Origin: Jacaranda mimosifolia
Lineage: Eukaryota; Streptophyta; Magnoliopsida; Lamiales; Bignoniaceae
Length of the DNA: 64,000 bases
Assembly (NCBI GenBank): GCA_018894105.1
Contig: CM032121.1
Span: forward strand, 25,141,730 to 25,205,729
Reading direction: 5' to 3'
Below the pieces are notes generated by a model that was not told the origin of the DNA, searched no databases, and worked only from the letters and a program-made list of their open reading frames with translations. Made by a program: the position numbers and the translations under genes. Of the stretch, positions 36,797-49,107 are shown piece by piece (the first letter of the stretch is position 1; every line of letters starts with the position of its first letter).

Positions 36797-39700
36797 TGTA
36801 GCACCCCACCGGAAATAGTCCACAAGTCGAGATGCCACCCAGTTCAATCCTATAACATGCAAAACACATATCCGATAGGCTCATAAAAATTTCAATAACA
36901 CTCAAAGAAAACAACATAATCCAATCTTAAAGCAGCACTATTAAGGGACCCCATTACATGCCAAGTTCCTTCAGTATCCCAAAATCTCAGTTAAGCCACA
37001 ATTAAATACAAGTTCAAAATGTCATCCCATGAAATATAATATATACATGCCATAAATCTTAGGTTCAAACTTGACGTATCGCAACATCTCTAAATCAAAG
37101 CTTAGCCACCAGGTGGACCTATATGTACATATATCCATAAATATTTTTACGAATAGTCCCATTGGCTAAGTCATAAGCCCTCATTCCATTTTTGTACCTG
37201 TCTAGAAAGGAAAGAAAAAAATAATAATAAGGTAAGTGCGACTAAGTGAGAGAAAAGAAAATGACGAGAATCAATGGAAAGCTGTCAAGATGCAATAATT
37301 AATAAACAAATTCAATTACAAGCATGATTTTTCAAATCAAATCAACAATGTAACATAGCACACATGATCACAAGTTTAATAGGTTGTTGGTCATTCTGAC
37401 CTTATTACTCTCAGATCAACATGTAACCGGTAATACCGGCATGGTATAGCATAAACAAAATTTTCTTATCGCTCCATTGCTCAAGCACTCAGCTTGGCAT
37501 GTAACAACTTGTTATATGGCATGGTCGACCACATGCTGGATCCCACCACTCACAGTTCGCTACCTCCAGCTCTGTTTGAGTCAGGATCGTAGGTGAGTAC
37601 TAGTCGGGAGATCTGTCACCATCAGTTCATTTCACCCGATCGTCTTTTCGGACCTAGCCTCGGGCCCAACTTTCCGTGGCATCCCTTCAAGTTGAACTTT
37701 CCAAGGGCGTCCCCATGGGTTGAATTAATATAATGCCAACATATAAGAATTTAATTATTAAAGCAACAAACATGAATATAACAAGATACAAGTCTGGAAC
37801 AACAATATACACAGTATACTGGCCAGCAAGGCTGTTCTGGAATAATAATCCAAGCATTTTGCTGGGATTGGCACTTAACCGATACAGTCAATACTCAATT
37901 ATGCCATCAAGGCCAATTAACCGATATACATGATAGATTCAAGAATGCCAACAAGGCTAATCAACTAAAATATAGAATGAATTTAATTATGCTGACAAGG
38001 CCATGGATTGTGCTGAACAATATTAGAAGCAAGAATTAATAAACGAACCCTCACTGGGGTCTATGAAACAAATAACTGATAACACGAGGGATTCCAGGCA
38101 ATCAACGATTTCACAATCGAAGTTCATATATTTCCTAGAAAAAAGACATGCTGAACCCTCACAGGGTTTTATAAAGCAAGGATTGATAAACATATGAAAA
38201 TCAAACAATCATGGATTTCAACGTTTAAGGAATATTACTTCCCAAAGAAATAGGTTTGACAAGCCCTCACAGAGGTTTACAAGCCAATTAATAGAAAACA
38301 AGCAAATTCTAAATAATTCACAGATTTCAATAAATCGAAATACAGTACAGAAACAGGAAATCCTCACAGGGATTTATCACAATAACATATAAGTAAAAGA
38401 AGTGCTAGGTTGGCAAACCCTCACCTTTGTAGCCTCAGAAAATGCAATCCACAATTAGCAATCTACTAGTCCGCGGGACCCATTTCTTCGTCACCTAATC
38501 AAAAGAGTAGGTTCATATTCAAAATCCCTATTCAACCCTAATAATCCTTAATAATTAAAATCTTATTATTAATAGTCCCAAAATCACTGGTTAATCAATC
38601 AATACGATAATTAGGGTCCAATCGATACTATCATTACGGTACGGCTAATTACGCCGTTAATACGGGAATATTTATAGGGTTTATATCAGTACTAGCAAAA
38701 AGGCATAGTCAAGTCCTTATTTATATAATTAACCTCATATCATTATCCCGAATCAACAATAATAATCCAATCACTATAATTAGTCCAATTATTGCCACTT
38801 AGGTCTCAATTCATAAAATTATGGTTTTCCTCTAATTAACTCGATTAATTCCCAAAATTTTCATAAAAGAATATAATCGAAGTTTACTAGACTTATAATG
38901 GCATATGCATGTTTTGAATCTTAGTCCCATATCACCTTAAATAACCCGATTATTATCACTTGGTTCCAAATCCAAAAATCTATAAATTAAAGTTCCAAAT
39001 TCTTCAATTAACTTAATTACCCAAAAATCATAATTTTAATTCAAATCCAGGCCTACTAAACCATTTAATAATCCATGCATGGGATGTTTATATACCAATC
39101 ATATATTAAATCCTTATGTCTTGACATAATACAAGATTTGGTAAAAATAATCGGTATAAAACTTAACCCCAAATCCGGCTATTACCCAAAATATCCTTAT
39201 CGGTGCCTCCTCTTAATGAACCAATGCTGCTAGTGCATCCACTACATCGAGGCAAAGATTCTATCTAGGAGTCTCCAGACCGCCACTGTGTGTTGTTGCC
39301 AAAACTGAATCACAACACCGCCATTCAACTCCTCCAGTTGCGCTAATCAAAACGCTTGAACCAATTTAAGCTTTCACAGCCAAATTGCCGCTCAATTGAG
39401 CTGAAAAACCCAACTGGGTCTTAACTCGTCACCGTGCACCACTGCGCTTGATTCTGCTATCTCAGTCGCTGGTTCACAAAATTGAGGCCACTAACTTGTT
39501 TACCGAGCTGAACAAGTCAGGAACCACCCTTGCTTCGCATCTAAAAGTCGCTAGAAAGTGGAACCCGCCACCTTCCGTTGTGACCAAAACTTCCAACGCC
39601 AATTTCGGTCATCTCGCTGGGGGATTTTGGAAGAGAGAGGCATGATTGCATTCCTTGTCATGAGAGGAGAAAAATGGTACCAAATACTATAAGCTTCGCG

Positions 39701-40116
39701 ACGTCGGATAGTGGTCGCCGGTGAGAGTAATCGGGGGGTGCATGGTGGAGAAATGAAGAACCCAGGGGTCATTTTGCTATATATATGTGTACTTTTGAAA
39801 GTTTAATTTTGGCCCCCAAAACTTTCCTCCAACTTGCAATTGAGTCTTTCAAAGTTCGTCAGTTTTTCAATTCAGCCCCTAACAAAGTGAGTGCCTCACT
39901 TTAACTTCTTTGACCCAAAATATTAGCCGTGCAACCCCAAAACTTTGAAAATGTGATCCAATCAAGTCTTGCTTAATTGCACTTTGAACCCACAACTTTC
40001 AAAATTTTTACAATCAAGTCCTTTTTATTTATTTTTTGAGCCCTAAAATCCAACCAACCCATATCTTGATTTCTAAATCCTTATTCTCAAATGTACCAAA
40101 TTTTAGGGGTGTTACA
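36797..40116 (-). mobile_element. Solo gypsy LTR, minus orientation
   Basis: On the minus strand it starts TGTAACACCCCTAAAATTTG at 40116 and ends GGGGTGCTACA at 36797; 3320 bp, longer than its relatives. The flanks TAGTT (36792-36796) and TAGTC (40117-40121) share four of five bases. No interior remains. A periodic CCCTCACAGGG-type motif occurs at 38048-38430, and a GC-richer island at about 39180-39740. Open frames within (36678-36917, 39448-39772 and others) are not supported as genes. Confidence 0.82.
38048..38430. repeat. Periodic CCCTCACAGGG-type motif in the LTR
   Basis: Copies start at 38048, 38156, 38264, 38361 and 38418, each near a TTTAT or TCTAT stretch. The first three are exactly 108 bp apart. 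Confidence 0.65.
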
Positions 40117-41552
40117 TAGTCTTAATGAAATTCAAGTACTTTTAGACGTATAATTAATAATATTTTTAAGTAGAATATGTATTTATTGATTCTATACTAT
40201 AATAATTTAGATAAAAACTTGGGGTATTAAATGTGATCACAGGTAGACTTCAAATAACAAAAATTCTAGCATAACATGCTCAAATCCACTTCTCTATAGA
40301 AAAATCATTTAGATAGATAACATATACAAACATTTTCCTGAGAAACTATTAACAAAATCAGAGAATGAAACAACTACTTGATTTACTTATTAGAAATCTT
40401 AACATATCAAGCTAAAATACTCTTTTATATAGAAAGCTATTTATATAGAAAACCTACATATTTTTTTGAAAAAATATTTTAGAAAACACAAAAGGCAAAA
40501 ACTGCTTCACCATCGCAAATTTTCTTTTGCTTAATTTATGGATTGGCTCGCAATACCTAAATCTCATACACAATTGAATTAAACAAAGCGGAGTCCCAAA
40601 TAAACTTAAATGAATTAGAACATAACATAATTTGATTAACTAAAGGTCCATGTACCACGTCAAGAATGTATACATATCAATTGATTTATAGGCTCTTCAC
40701 TTAACTATTTTCGATCTTTCTCATTTAGGGTTGATTTTATAGAGCAATTTAGATTATCTATGGAGAATTTTCATATGAAAATATGGTAGTATAAGGTTTC
40801 ATATCACCTAAATTTATAGGGTTTTAGCAATCCCATTTGACGGATACTTCTTTTTGGAGGGGGAGGTCAAAACCTATTGATGGGAAAGCCTCTAAAATGA
40901 TGCTCCTATCCATAAATTCAAACATTAAATTGAAAAAAAAAATTCATCATGTTTAAGTAATAATTGTGGACATAGTTTGGATTGACTAATATAAAATTGG
41001 ATTTACTTTTGACAATTCAATTGTAAATATAAGCTTTAAAACTGTGTTTTAATATTTACTCTATTACTGATATAGGATCAAATGCCTTATTAGCCCAAAG
41101 CAATATATGGACCAAAAGATCTACCTTCTTTCACTATAAGAGAAAATAACAGATCAAAAAGGTTGTATTATGTTACAATTCCCAAAAAAATATATTTTTC
41201 TTGACATACTTTGTCCTCTTCCAATGCTTATTAACATATTGCAAGGGTAAACATAAATTATGGCCTACTAATATGTCGAGTCAAATAACTTTCCCTGGAG
41301 GACTAATTCATAACTCCAGCATAGTCGTAAACTGATATCTTTAGTAGCTACCAGAATGATTAAATTATAATTCAATCAATGAAGTTTGCGTCAAGCAATT
41401 GACATTATTTAGTTGTATTATAAGTAGATAAACTCTATATTTTCAGTTACCACTAAGCAATCTCTACAAAAATTTTAATGAAGCGTTAAAACTGAATACT
41501 AGTGTATCAACAACTTATACTATATGATTTCCTCCCTTCCCCTCCCCCTCTC
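40117..41552. repeat. AT-rich dispersed repeat, copy A''
   Basis: Related to 34600-36600 and to 30121-30190 (shared AAAAATCATTTAGATAGA and the GGTTTCATATCACCTA region). It may be the continuation of A' after the solo LTR or a further copy. No gene is supported. Confidence 0.45.
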
Positions 41553-42599
41553 TGTAATGACCCAAAAAAAGAAAAAAGAAAAAATTCTTTAAAGAATGTA
41601 AATTCTAAAAACTTTTACATCTAAAGAATCCCTTTTGAAATTTTTGGTATTCTACAATAATTTTTCTATAAAAATATGATAGTTTACTCCATTCTAGGAT
41701 TTCTAGAAATTATTACACCTATTTACAAGATTTATAATAACATTTTCTTTGAGTTTCTAAATTTTGTAAACTTTCTAAAATATCTCCTTATTTAAATATC
41801 TTTTTAAAATTCAAGGAATAATACAAATTTTCTTATTTTACGAATTTTAGAAATTTTACACCTATTTATACAATTTCCTCCAAATTCTGACTTTTCTAAA
41901 AATATTACCAAAAATTTCCTTCTTAAAGACTATTAAATAATTTTACTCCAAATACCTAAAAAGTAGGTCATTTGGTTGTTGTGTGGAGTTGATTGTACAT
42001 CAATTAGGTTAGAATTGAGTCATAATCGGCCTTTCATTGGGATTGACCTAATTCTTTGCGTATTTTCTGTTTTGTCATTATTTATTCATTCTTTGTGTTT
42101 TCTTTCTTTGTTTTAGCCTAATTTGCATTTGTTCATGTTAAATAAGTAACATATTGCATTCTTGTTACTTAGCTTACATAAAAATCACATGATACACATT
42201 CTTTCTCGTGTGTCATCATTTTCCTTGTTGGCCATATTTACTTTGCCTCTAGACTTTGTGCTTTTCTTTTCTTTTCATTTTTTTTTGGTAGGTTTTTCGT
42301 TGCTACTCCTATATAAATACTATTGTTGAATTTGCTTTGAATTGAATTAGTTTGATTTCTGAAGTGCAACATTCATTGTGGTCAAGAGAGGTAAAAGGCA
42401 TAAATAAGAGAGCACATAAAGAGGGCAAAAGCCTGAATTGAGTGCAAACACGAGGGTCCGCATCTACTTGAGTGAAACACGTGATGGAGTGTTTCTTTTG
42501 TGAGGTTGTTTTTGCTAACACTTTTTGCAGGTTTTTTTTAAAATAAGTACTATTCTTCCAAGGAGAGAGGGTAAAGAACCCTATAATGAGGAAGCTAAT
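41553..42599. other. Leader side of a decayed gypsy element
   Basis: A TGTAATGACCC sequence at about 41553 resembles an LTR start. The stretch up to the gag at 42600 is non-coding and T-rich. No matching repeat was found downstream of the element, so its 5' LTR is not defined. The minus-strand frame 42309-42755 has no motif. Confidence 0.35.
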
Positions 42600-43501
42600 A
42601 TGACAACAGATATGAAGGTGATGTATAGGGCATTTACTAGTCAGTTTTAGAAGTTGAATAGTAGGCTTGATGAGATGGATGAGTGGAGAAAGGAGGTGGC
42701 ATAGAATATTTCTGGGAATGGTAGATGAAATAGGCCTCCATATGGGTTTAATCAAGAGATGTTTGAGGATGAGTTTGATGATAGTAGTTCGGCTAAGAAT
42801 AGAGGGGGTGAAGCTAGATTCGAAGCTAGGAGGGACAACAATTTAAATGCCATCAAAATGAAAATTCCATCATTTAAAGGGCGAAATGATGCTGAAGCAT
42901 ACTTGGAGTGGGAGAGAAATGTGGAGTTGATCTTTGACTGCCATAACTGAGAAGAAAGTGAGACTTGCAGCAGTTGAATTCACTGACTTTGCATTAGTTT
43001 GGTGGGATCAATTAATGTAGTCAAGTAGGAGAAATGGTCAAAGACCTGTTGAGAGTTGGGCAGATATGAAGGCCATTATGAAGAAAAGATTTGTTCCATC
43101 TTACTATTACATGGAGATACACCAAAAACTACAAAGACTCATTAAAGGGTCAAAGTCAGTTGAGGACTACCATAAGGAGATGGAGATGTTGATGATTATG
43201 GCCAACATAGAGAAGGATACAGAAGTGACAATGGCTGGATTTATTAGTGGTTTGAATAGAGAAATTGATGATGTTGTGGACACCTACAACATTATATGGA
43301 GATGAAGGATTTGGTGAGTATGGCTATGAAGATGGAGAAACAACAAAAGAAAAGAGGGGCAGCCTGTGCATTTCAGAATTGCAATCAAAATGGGGTTCAA
43401 AATGGCAAAATTATGATGAAAAGAAGAGAGATAGGGGCTTAGTTTCCAAGGAGAAAGGGCTGGATGCACCAATGAATAAGAACATACATTCAATACATTG
43501 A
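42600..43501 (+). pseudogene. Ty3/gypsy gag, decayed
   Basis: A plausible start at 42600 leads through several stops (about 42648, 42703 and 42726) to a readable stretch with the gypsy gag pattern IPSFKGRNDAEAYLEWERNVE at about 42855-42915. After a frame change comes the VWWDQL block near 43000, then an open frame at 43066-43305 (MKKRFVPSYY... SVEDYHKEMEMLM). The zinc-knuckle region is not readable. It is directly followed by RNase H, so protease and RT are missing. Confidence 0.82.
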
Positions 43502-43559
43502 AAGATAAATTGTATTCTACTCCTATTCTTGTTTTACCTATTTCTAATGAGACTTTTAA

Positions 43560-43876
43560 GATTGAGTGTGTTGTATTTGGATTGGGATTGGTGTTGTTTT
43601 AATGCAAGAAAAATATCCCATTGCATACTTTAGTGAGAAATTGAGTGGTGCTCAACTTAGATATTCCACTTATGATGAGGAATTATATGCCTTAGTTCCT
43701 ACATTGGATGTTTGGCAACATTACTTGCTTCCTAAAGAATTTGTTATAGATACTAATCATGAATCTTTGAAGCATTTAAAGGACCAAGGGAAATTGAATA
43801 AAAGGCATGTAAGTGAGTAGAATTTATTGAGGCTTTTCCATATGTGATTTGCTATAGGCAGGGAAAGGAAAACATT
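43560..43876 (+). pseudogene. Ty3/gypsy RNase H domain fragment
   Basis: Reads [20 protein letters not shown], then [12 protein letters not shown] and [17 protein letters not shown]. These are the conserved RNase H blocks of gypsy polyproteins, which remove RNA from the RNA-DNA hybrid. A stop lies at 43818-43820. At 43876 a DNA transposon interrupts the coding sequence, which resumes at 45481 in the linker before integrase. Confidence 0.88.
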
Positions 43877-45480
43877 GGGCTTGTTCTTCTATGTTTTGGC
43901 CATTTTCTAGAATTTTTTTTAGGGGAATGGGTTTTTGGGAGAAAATTTGGAGAATGTGACATGTGTTTCTTTTTATTTTGGGGAAATATGGAAAATTATT
44001 TGAGAATGAGTTGTTTGTTTCTTTATGTTTTGGAGAGAGATAAATTTTACCGTAGATGTCAAATCAGTTGCTTTTTTATTAAATTTTTAGGATGAAAGTG
44101 ATTTTTTTTATATTATATGTATGTATTTTTATAGTTGGATGATATGTGTATGTATATATATATTTGTAATGATTGAAATATGAGTGTAATTAATTTAATT
44201 GATTATTTATTTTGTAATTTATACTTTTATAAATTTGATATTAGTAAATGATGTACTATTTGGTTATATTAATAAATATTAATCATTCATGAAATCATAA
44301 TTATATTTTAATTATAAAAAAATTAGCTTGTATCATAATTATATTAATTATATCACAATTGTTAATATCGACTTATAAAAAAATTTAATTACTATACATT
44401 AATTATAAACTAATTACTGTTTATTAATTAGAATATAATTATTTAACTATTTATTACTTACAATTTATGTACAAATAAAACTTGGTTATTTATTAAAATA
44501 AATAAATTTTTTAATAATTTATATATATATATATATATAAGACTTAATATATAACAGTTCATCAAATTAAAAAAAATAAATAATATTATATTATATGAAA
44601 TTACATCATCTTAAATCATTTATTAAATAAATAAATATGATATTTAATTATTTTTAAAATATGAAACATAATTAATATATAAATAAAGTTATTCAAATAA
44701 ATTAATTTAATAAGTTATTTAGTTATTTTAACATATTATTCAATTAATATGTTATTTAGTAAATAAATTACTTAGTAATAATTAAATAATTTTACTTAAA
44801 TTTAATTAATTCTCTCAACAATTACTTTAAACATATCAATATTAATTTATTAAACTTAATAGATTATTACATAAGTATTACCCTATAATCAAATTTTTTA
44901 TTATAATTTTAAATAAATGTGAAGATTAATATTTAATGAACAATGTTTTTTAAAGAAGATTAATTTATTTATTATATCAAATTAAAACATCTTAAGTTAT
45001 TTATTAAATGATTAAATATAATTTTAATTAATACATTAAATATTAAATATAACTAATACAATATTTAATTAATAAGTAAATTTAATTAATTTAATATGTT
45101 ATTCAATAAATAAATTATTTAGTAATGACATAAATAATATTTAGTTAAATTTAATTTATTTTTTCAACAATTAATTTAATTAAATTTGTAAACATAAGTT
45201 TTAAAAAAATTTTACCTAGTAAAATTTTAATATTTATATATATATGTATGTATGTATATATATATATATATATATATGAATGAGTGATGTTAAAGGTGGA
45301 GTGAGAAAAGTGAGGAGGTAGGTGTTATTTTTAGAGTGTAGGATTTTTTGGGTGAATTGAGAGGGGTTTTTTAGGTATAAAATTTGAGTTTTTTGAGAAA
45401 AAGACTGAAAAATGTGCTTCCATTTTGAAATTTTTTTGGGGGTTGGAATTTTTTTTGGGAAAACATAGAAGAACAAGGCC
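43877..45480. mobile_element. Harbinger-like non-autonomous element splitting the gypsy pol
   Basis: The left end GGGCTTGTTCTTCTATGTTT and the reverse complement of the right end (GGCCTTGTTCTTCTATGTTT) are inverted repeats. The insert is flanked by ATT at 43874-43876 and 45481-45483; the gypsy coding frame is continuous when the insert and one ATT are ignored. A 3-bp duplication and a GG(G/C)CTTGTTC end best fit PIF/Harbinger, though the usual TWA target is not seen. The 1604-bp interior is extremely AT-rich with TA repeats (44520-44539, 45236-45277) and no transposase. Confidence 0.75.
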
Positions 45481-46568
45481 ATTGTTGCTGATGCATTGTC
45501 AAGGAGATATGCTTTAATCACTATACTTACATCTAAGTTGTTAGGGTTTGAGCAATTTAAAGATATGTATGCAGTTGATGTTGAATTTGCTGATTTGTAT
45601 ATTACATATGAGTATGGTGCATTTAATAAATTCTACAGATATGAAGGTTTTCAGTTTCGTGGCAATAGAATTTGTGTCCCTGTTTGTTCTGTACGTGAGT
45701 TGCTAGTTAGGGAATCACATAGTGGTAGATTGATGGGTCATTTTGGTGTGCATAAGACTTTAGATGTTTTGAGTGAGCATTTCTATTGTCCTGGTGTGAG
45801 AAAAGTTGTTGAGAAAGTGTGTTCTAAATGTATTGCATGTAAACAAGTTAAATCTAAGTCTGTGCCTTATGGATTGTATACACCCTTACCTATTCCTACT
45901 GCACCTTAGGTTGATATTTCTATGGATTTTGTGATTGGTTTTCCTAGAACTAGAAAGGGTAGAGATAGTATATTTGTTGTGGTTGATAGATTCAGCAAGA
46001 TGGCACACTTTATTGCTTGTCATAAACAGATGATGCCACTAACATTGCTGACTTGGTCTTTAGAGAAATTGTCAGATTGCATGGTGTCCCTAGATCTATT
46101 GTTTCTGATAGGGATGTTAAGTTCTTGAGCCACTTTTGGAAGGTTTTGTGGAGTAAGTTAGGTACTAAATTTTTCTATTCTACTACTTGTCATCCACAAA
46201 CTGATAGACAAACTGAAGTGATAAATAGAACTTTGGGTACCTTGTTGCGTGCTGTTGTAGGAAAGAATTTGAAAACTTGGGAGGATTGTTTGCCTTTCAT
46301 TGAATTTTCTTATAATAGGTCAATACATTCTTCTACAGGTTTTTCACCTTTTGAAATTGTATATGATTTTAATCCTTTGATTGTTTTGGATTTGACTTCT
46401 TTGCCTTTGAGTGATATTGCTAATTTAGATGGTGAAAGTAAGGCTAAAAAGGTTAAAACTATACATATGAAGGCACATGAGATGATTGAAAAGAGAAACA
46501 AATTGACTGCCCAAAAAGTGAATAAGGGGCAGAAGCAGGTGATATTTGAGAAAGGAAAGGTTTCCTAA
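45481..46568 (+). pseudogene. Ty3/gypsy integrase, decayed
   Basis: The frame resumes with VADALSRR, then an HHCC zinc-binding part (HSGRLMGHFGVHKT ... CSKCIACK) at about 45718-45845. The DDE core follows: D in SMDFVIGFP near 45925, D in SDRDVKF near 46108, and E in QTEVINRT near 46215. Integrase joins element DNA to the chromosome. Breaks are a TAG at 45907-45909, where a Trp is usual, and a frame shift at about 46030-46055. The catalytic residues themselves are still present. Confidence 0.9.
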
Positions 46569-47060
46569 TCAAAGAAAATCCAAGCTTGATGCTAGAGGAG
46601 ATGGTCCATTCTAAGTGCTGGAAAATATTAATAATAACACTTACAAGATTGACATTCTAGGTGACTATAAAGTTTCTACTACTTTTAATGTTTCTGATCT
46701 TTCTCCTTTCGATATGGAATCAGATTTGAAGACAAATCTTTCAGAGGAGGGAGGGACTGATATGAGGCTGGAGGCATTGCAAGGCAAGATGGTTATTTCG
46801 GCATTGGTGGGCAAAATGGAGATTGCAACCTGCCAATGGGACCTATCACAAGAGCAAAAATAAAGAGGCTGAAAGATGGCTTTGCAAATTTGGCTAAGTC
46901 ATTTGTTGAAGAGATACATCAAGAATGGGTTAAGAAAGAGAAGAACATGTCAAAAAGCCAAAAAAATGAAGTTGGACAGCCCATCACCTTATGCTTGGTG
47001 TATAAGGCATGAAAAAACGCAAGAAGGCCAAATTAAGTCCCAAACGTGTGGGACTTACTG
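46569..47060 (+). pseudogene. C-terminal tail of the gypsy polyprotein
   Basis: After a stop near 46610 the sequence reads VLENINNNTYKIDI, then TTFNVSDLSPFD, the conserved block that follows integrase in plant gypsy polyproteins. Low-complexity charged sequence with frame changes follows to about 47060. No chromodomain could be recognised. Confidence 0.75.
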
Positions 47061-47504
47061 AGAAAAGAAGAAGATGTGACTAAGTCAAACTTTTATTTCT
47101 AATTGTATTTGGGTTTTGATTATTATCCGTAGGCTTAGTTTATATCTTATTTTAATTAGGGCTTGCAAGGAGATTATAAATGAGTTCTTAAGAATGTGTA
47201 TGGTAGATTTTGATGAATTTTAAATTATTTTCTGCGTTTTGCTCTCAAGAAAAACCACAAATTTGCTTGTTGTGTCAAGAAATTGAATAGGTTCTTTCAA
47301 GGTACTAATTCTTGGTAGTATTTATTCAATTTTCTGATTCTTATTCCCAATTATTTGTGTTTCTAAGATCAAGTATCTTAGGGGTTCAATGGGGAGGGTT
47401 TTTATTCTAGGGTTCATTCAATATCAATTTGTGTTTTTGGGGTTTTGGGATCAATATATCCTTGGGGTTCCGCATCATTAGATTTAGATATATTTCCAAG
47501 AATA
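47061..47504. other. Non-coding junction between two decayed retrotransposons
   Basis: T-rich sequence after the gypsy tail, possibly a short 3' LTR. No partner repeat was found upstream of the gag. Copia coding sequence begins abruptly at about 47505. Confidence 0.4.
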
Positions 47505-49080
47505 GGACAAGCAAGTTAGTAGTCGTTAAAACACTAAGTGTATCAAGGCTCCATTTCTTGGACAAAGGGAGCAATCTACTAATCCTTTGGATTTGATTCA
47601 TATGATGTATGTGGGCCATTAAAAGTTAGTGCGAGAGGAGGCTATTCTTATTTCATTACTTTCACCAATGATTTCATTTAGTTTGGACATGTGTATCTTA
47701 TGAATGGCAAGTTGAAGTCTTTGAAAAGTTAAAGGCTATTAGAATAAAGTCGAAAAGTATCTCAGACATAGTACTAAGACTCTTCGATTGGATCGAGGAA
47801 AATAATACTTAAGTATCGAATTTTTCAATTATCTTAGAGAGAATGGAATTCTGTCTCAATGGACTCCACCGCCACAGTATCCTAACATAATGGAGTGGCT
47901 GAACGGAGAAACTAGACCTTGTTGGACATGGTATGGTCCATGATGAGCTTCATTAATATTTCTACTTTTTTTAGGTTTTCCCTACAAACGGAGGCTAAGT
48001 TACTAAATATAGTACCTTTAAAATCGGTGCCAAAAACCCCCACATGAGATGTGATATGGAAAAATACCTTCTTACTCTTATTTAAGAGTTTGGGGTCTCC
48101 TGCCTATGTCAAAAGACTAGTGGTAGGCAAGTTGGATGTGAGATCTATTTTGTGCAAGTTTGTGGGATGCCCAAAAGAATCTATAGGTTATTACTTTTAT
48201 GATCCCTCAAAATAAAAGGTGCTTGTTTCAAGGAATGCAACCTTTTTGGAAAAAAGAGTTTTTAGTTGATAGAAAAGGCATTATCGTTGAACTTGATGAA
48301 GTTCAAGATGATAAAATAATCCCACAAGCGAAACAAACAAAATAGCATCTCGAGCCTAGTACACAACTTCCTAGTAGGTTAGGCCATATCATGAAGCAAC
48401 CCGAAAGGTCAAATTTCTTCATAAGACAGGTTAATTGGATACTAATTCCAAGGACATACGAGAAAGCCATGTTGGACGGGGATTCGGGTCATTGGCTTTT
48501 GAGGTTATGAAATCCAAAATGGACTCCATGTACTCCAACAAAGAATGAACTTTAGTAGATCCACCAGAGGGTATAGTACCCATTAGTTGCAAGTGGGTCT
48601 ATAAGCGCAAACGTGGAGTTGACGGAGAGGTGACTACCTTTAAGGCTAGACTTATGGCAAATGGTTATACTTAAAGACCCACTATTGATTTTGAGGAAAC
48701 ATTTTCATCAGTTGCTGTGTCTAAGTCCATTAGGATTATGAATACTATAGTCGCTTTCTATGACAATGAAATTTGGCAAAAGAATGTGATCAAATGAAAT
48801 ACTTCATCCAAGAGTTAGATGTAGTGCCAAGCATTAAAGAGTCGGTAGTTGCCTTTTGTGATAACAATAGAGCTATAGCGCAAGCAAAAGAGCCTAGATC
48901 TCATCAGCGATCCAAGTAGATATTAAAGTGTTATCATTTCATCCGTGATATTGTAGATAGGGATGACATCAGAGTGGAAAGGTTGCATTGGAAGAGAATA
49001 TAGCAAATCCATTAACTAAACCCTTAATGCAAAAAGTTTTTTGGAAGGCATCTTGAGAAGATGAGCTTAAAGATTATGGG
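47505..49080 (+). pseudogene. Ty1/copia pol, 5'-truncated and decayed
   Basis: Blocks of copia integrase (RGGYSYFITFTND near 47635; TLRLDRG and NGILSQWTPP near 47780-47870), reverse transcriptase (CKWVYKRKRGVDGEVTTFKARL near 48590-48655) and RNase H (VAFCDNNRAIAQAKEPRSHQRSK near 48850-48920) can be read in order on the plus strand, with many stops and frame shifts. Gag, protease and the start of integrase are missing, and much of the RT domain after about 48785 is deleted. The element ends in a PPT and 3' LTR at 49108. Confidence 0.88.
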
Positions 49081-49089
49081 GAATTAGCT

Positions 49090-49107
49090 TTAGGGCAAGT
49101 GGGAGCT
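49090..49107 (+). other. Polypurine tract of the copia element
   Basis: A purine-rich AGGGCAAGTGGGAG stretch directly precedes the LTR start TGTTGG, as in many plant copia elements. Confidence 0.75.

Noticed and set aside
42309..42755. Minus-strand open frame of 148 codons
   Set aside because: It overlaps the start of a gypsy gag on the plus strand and has no recognisable motif.
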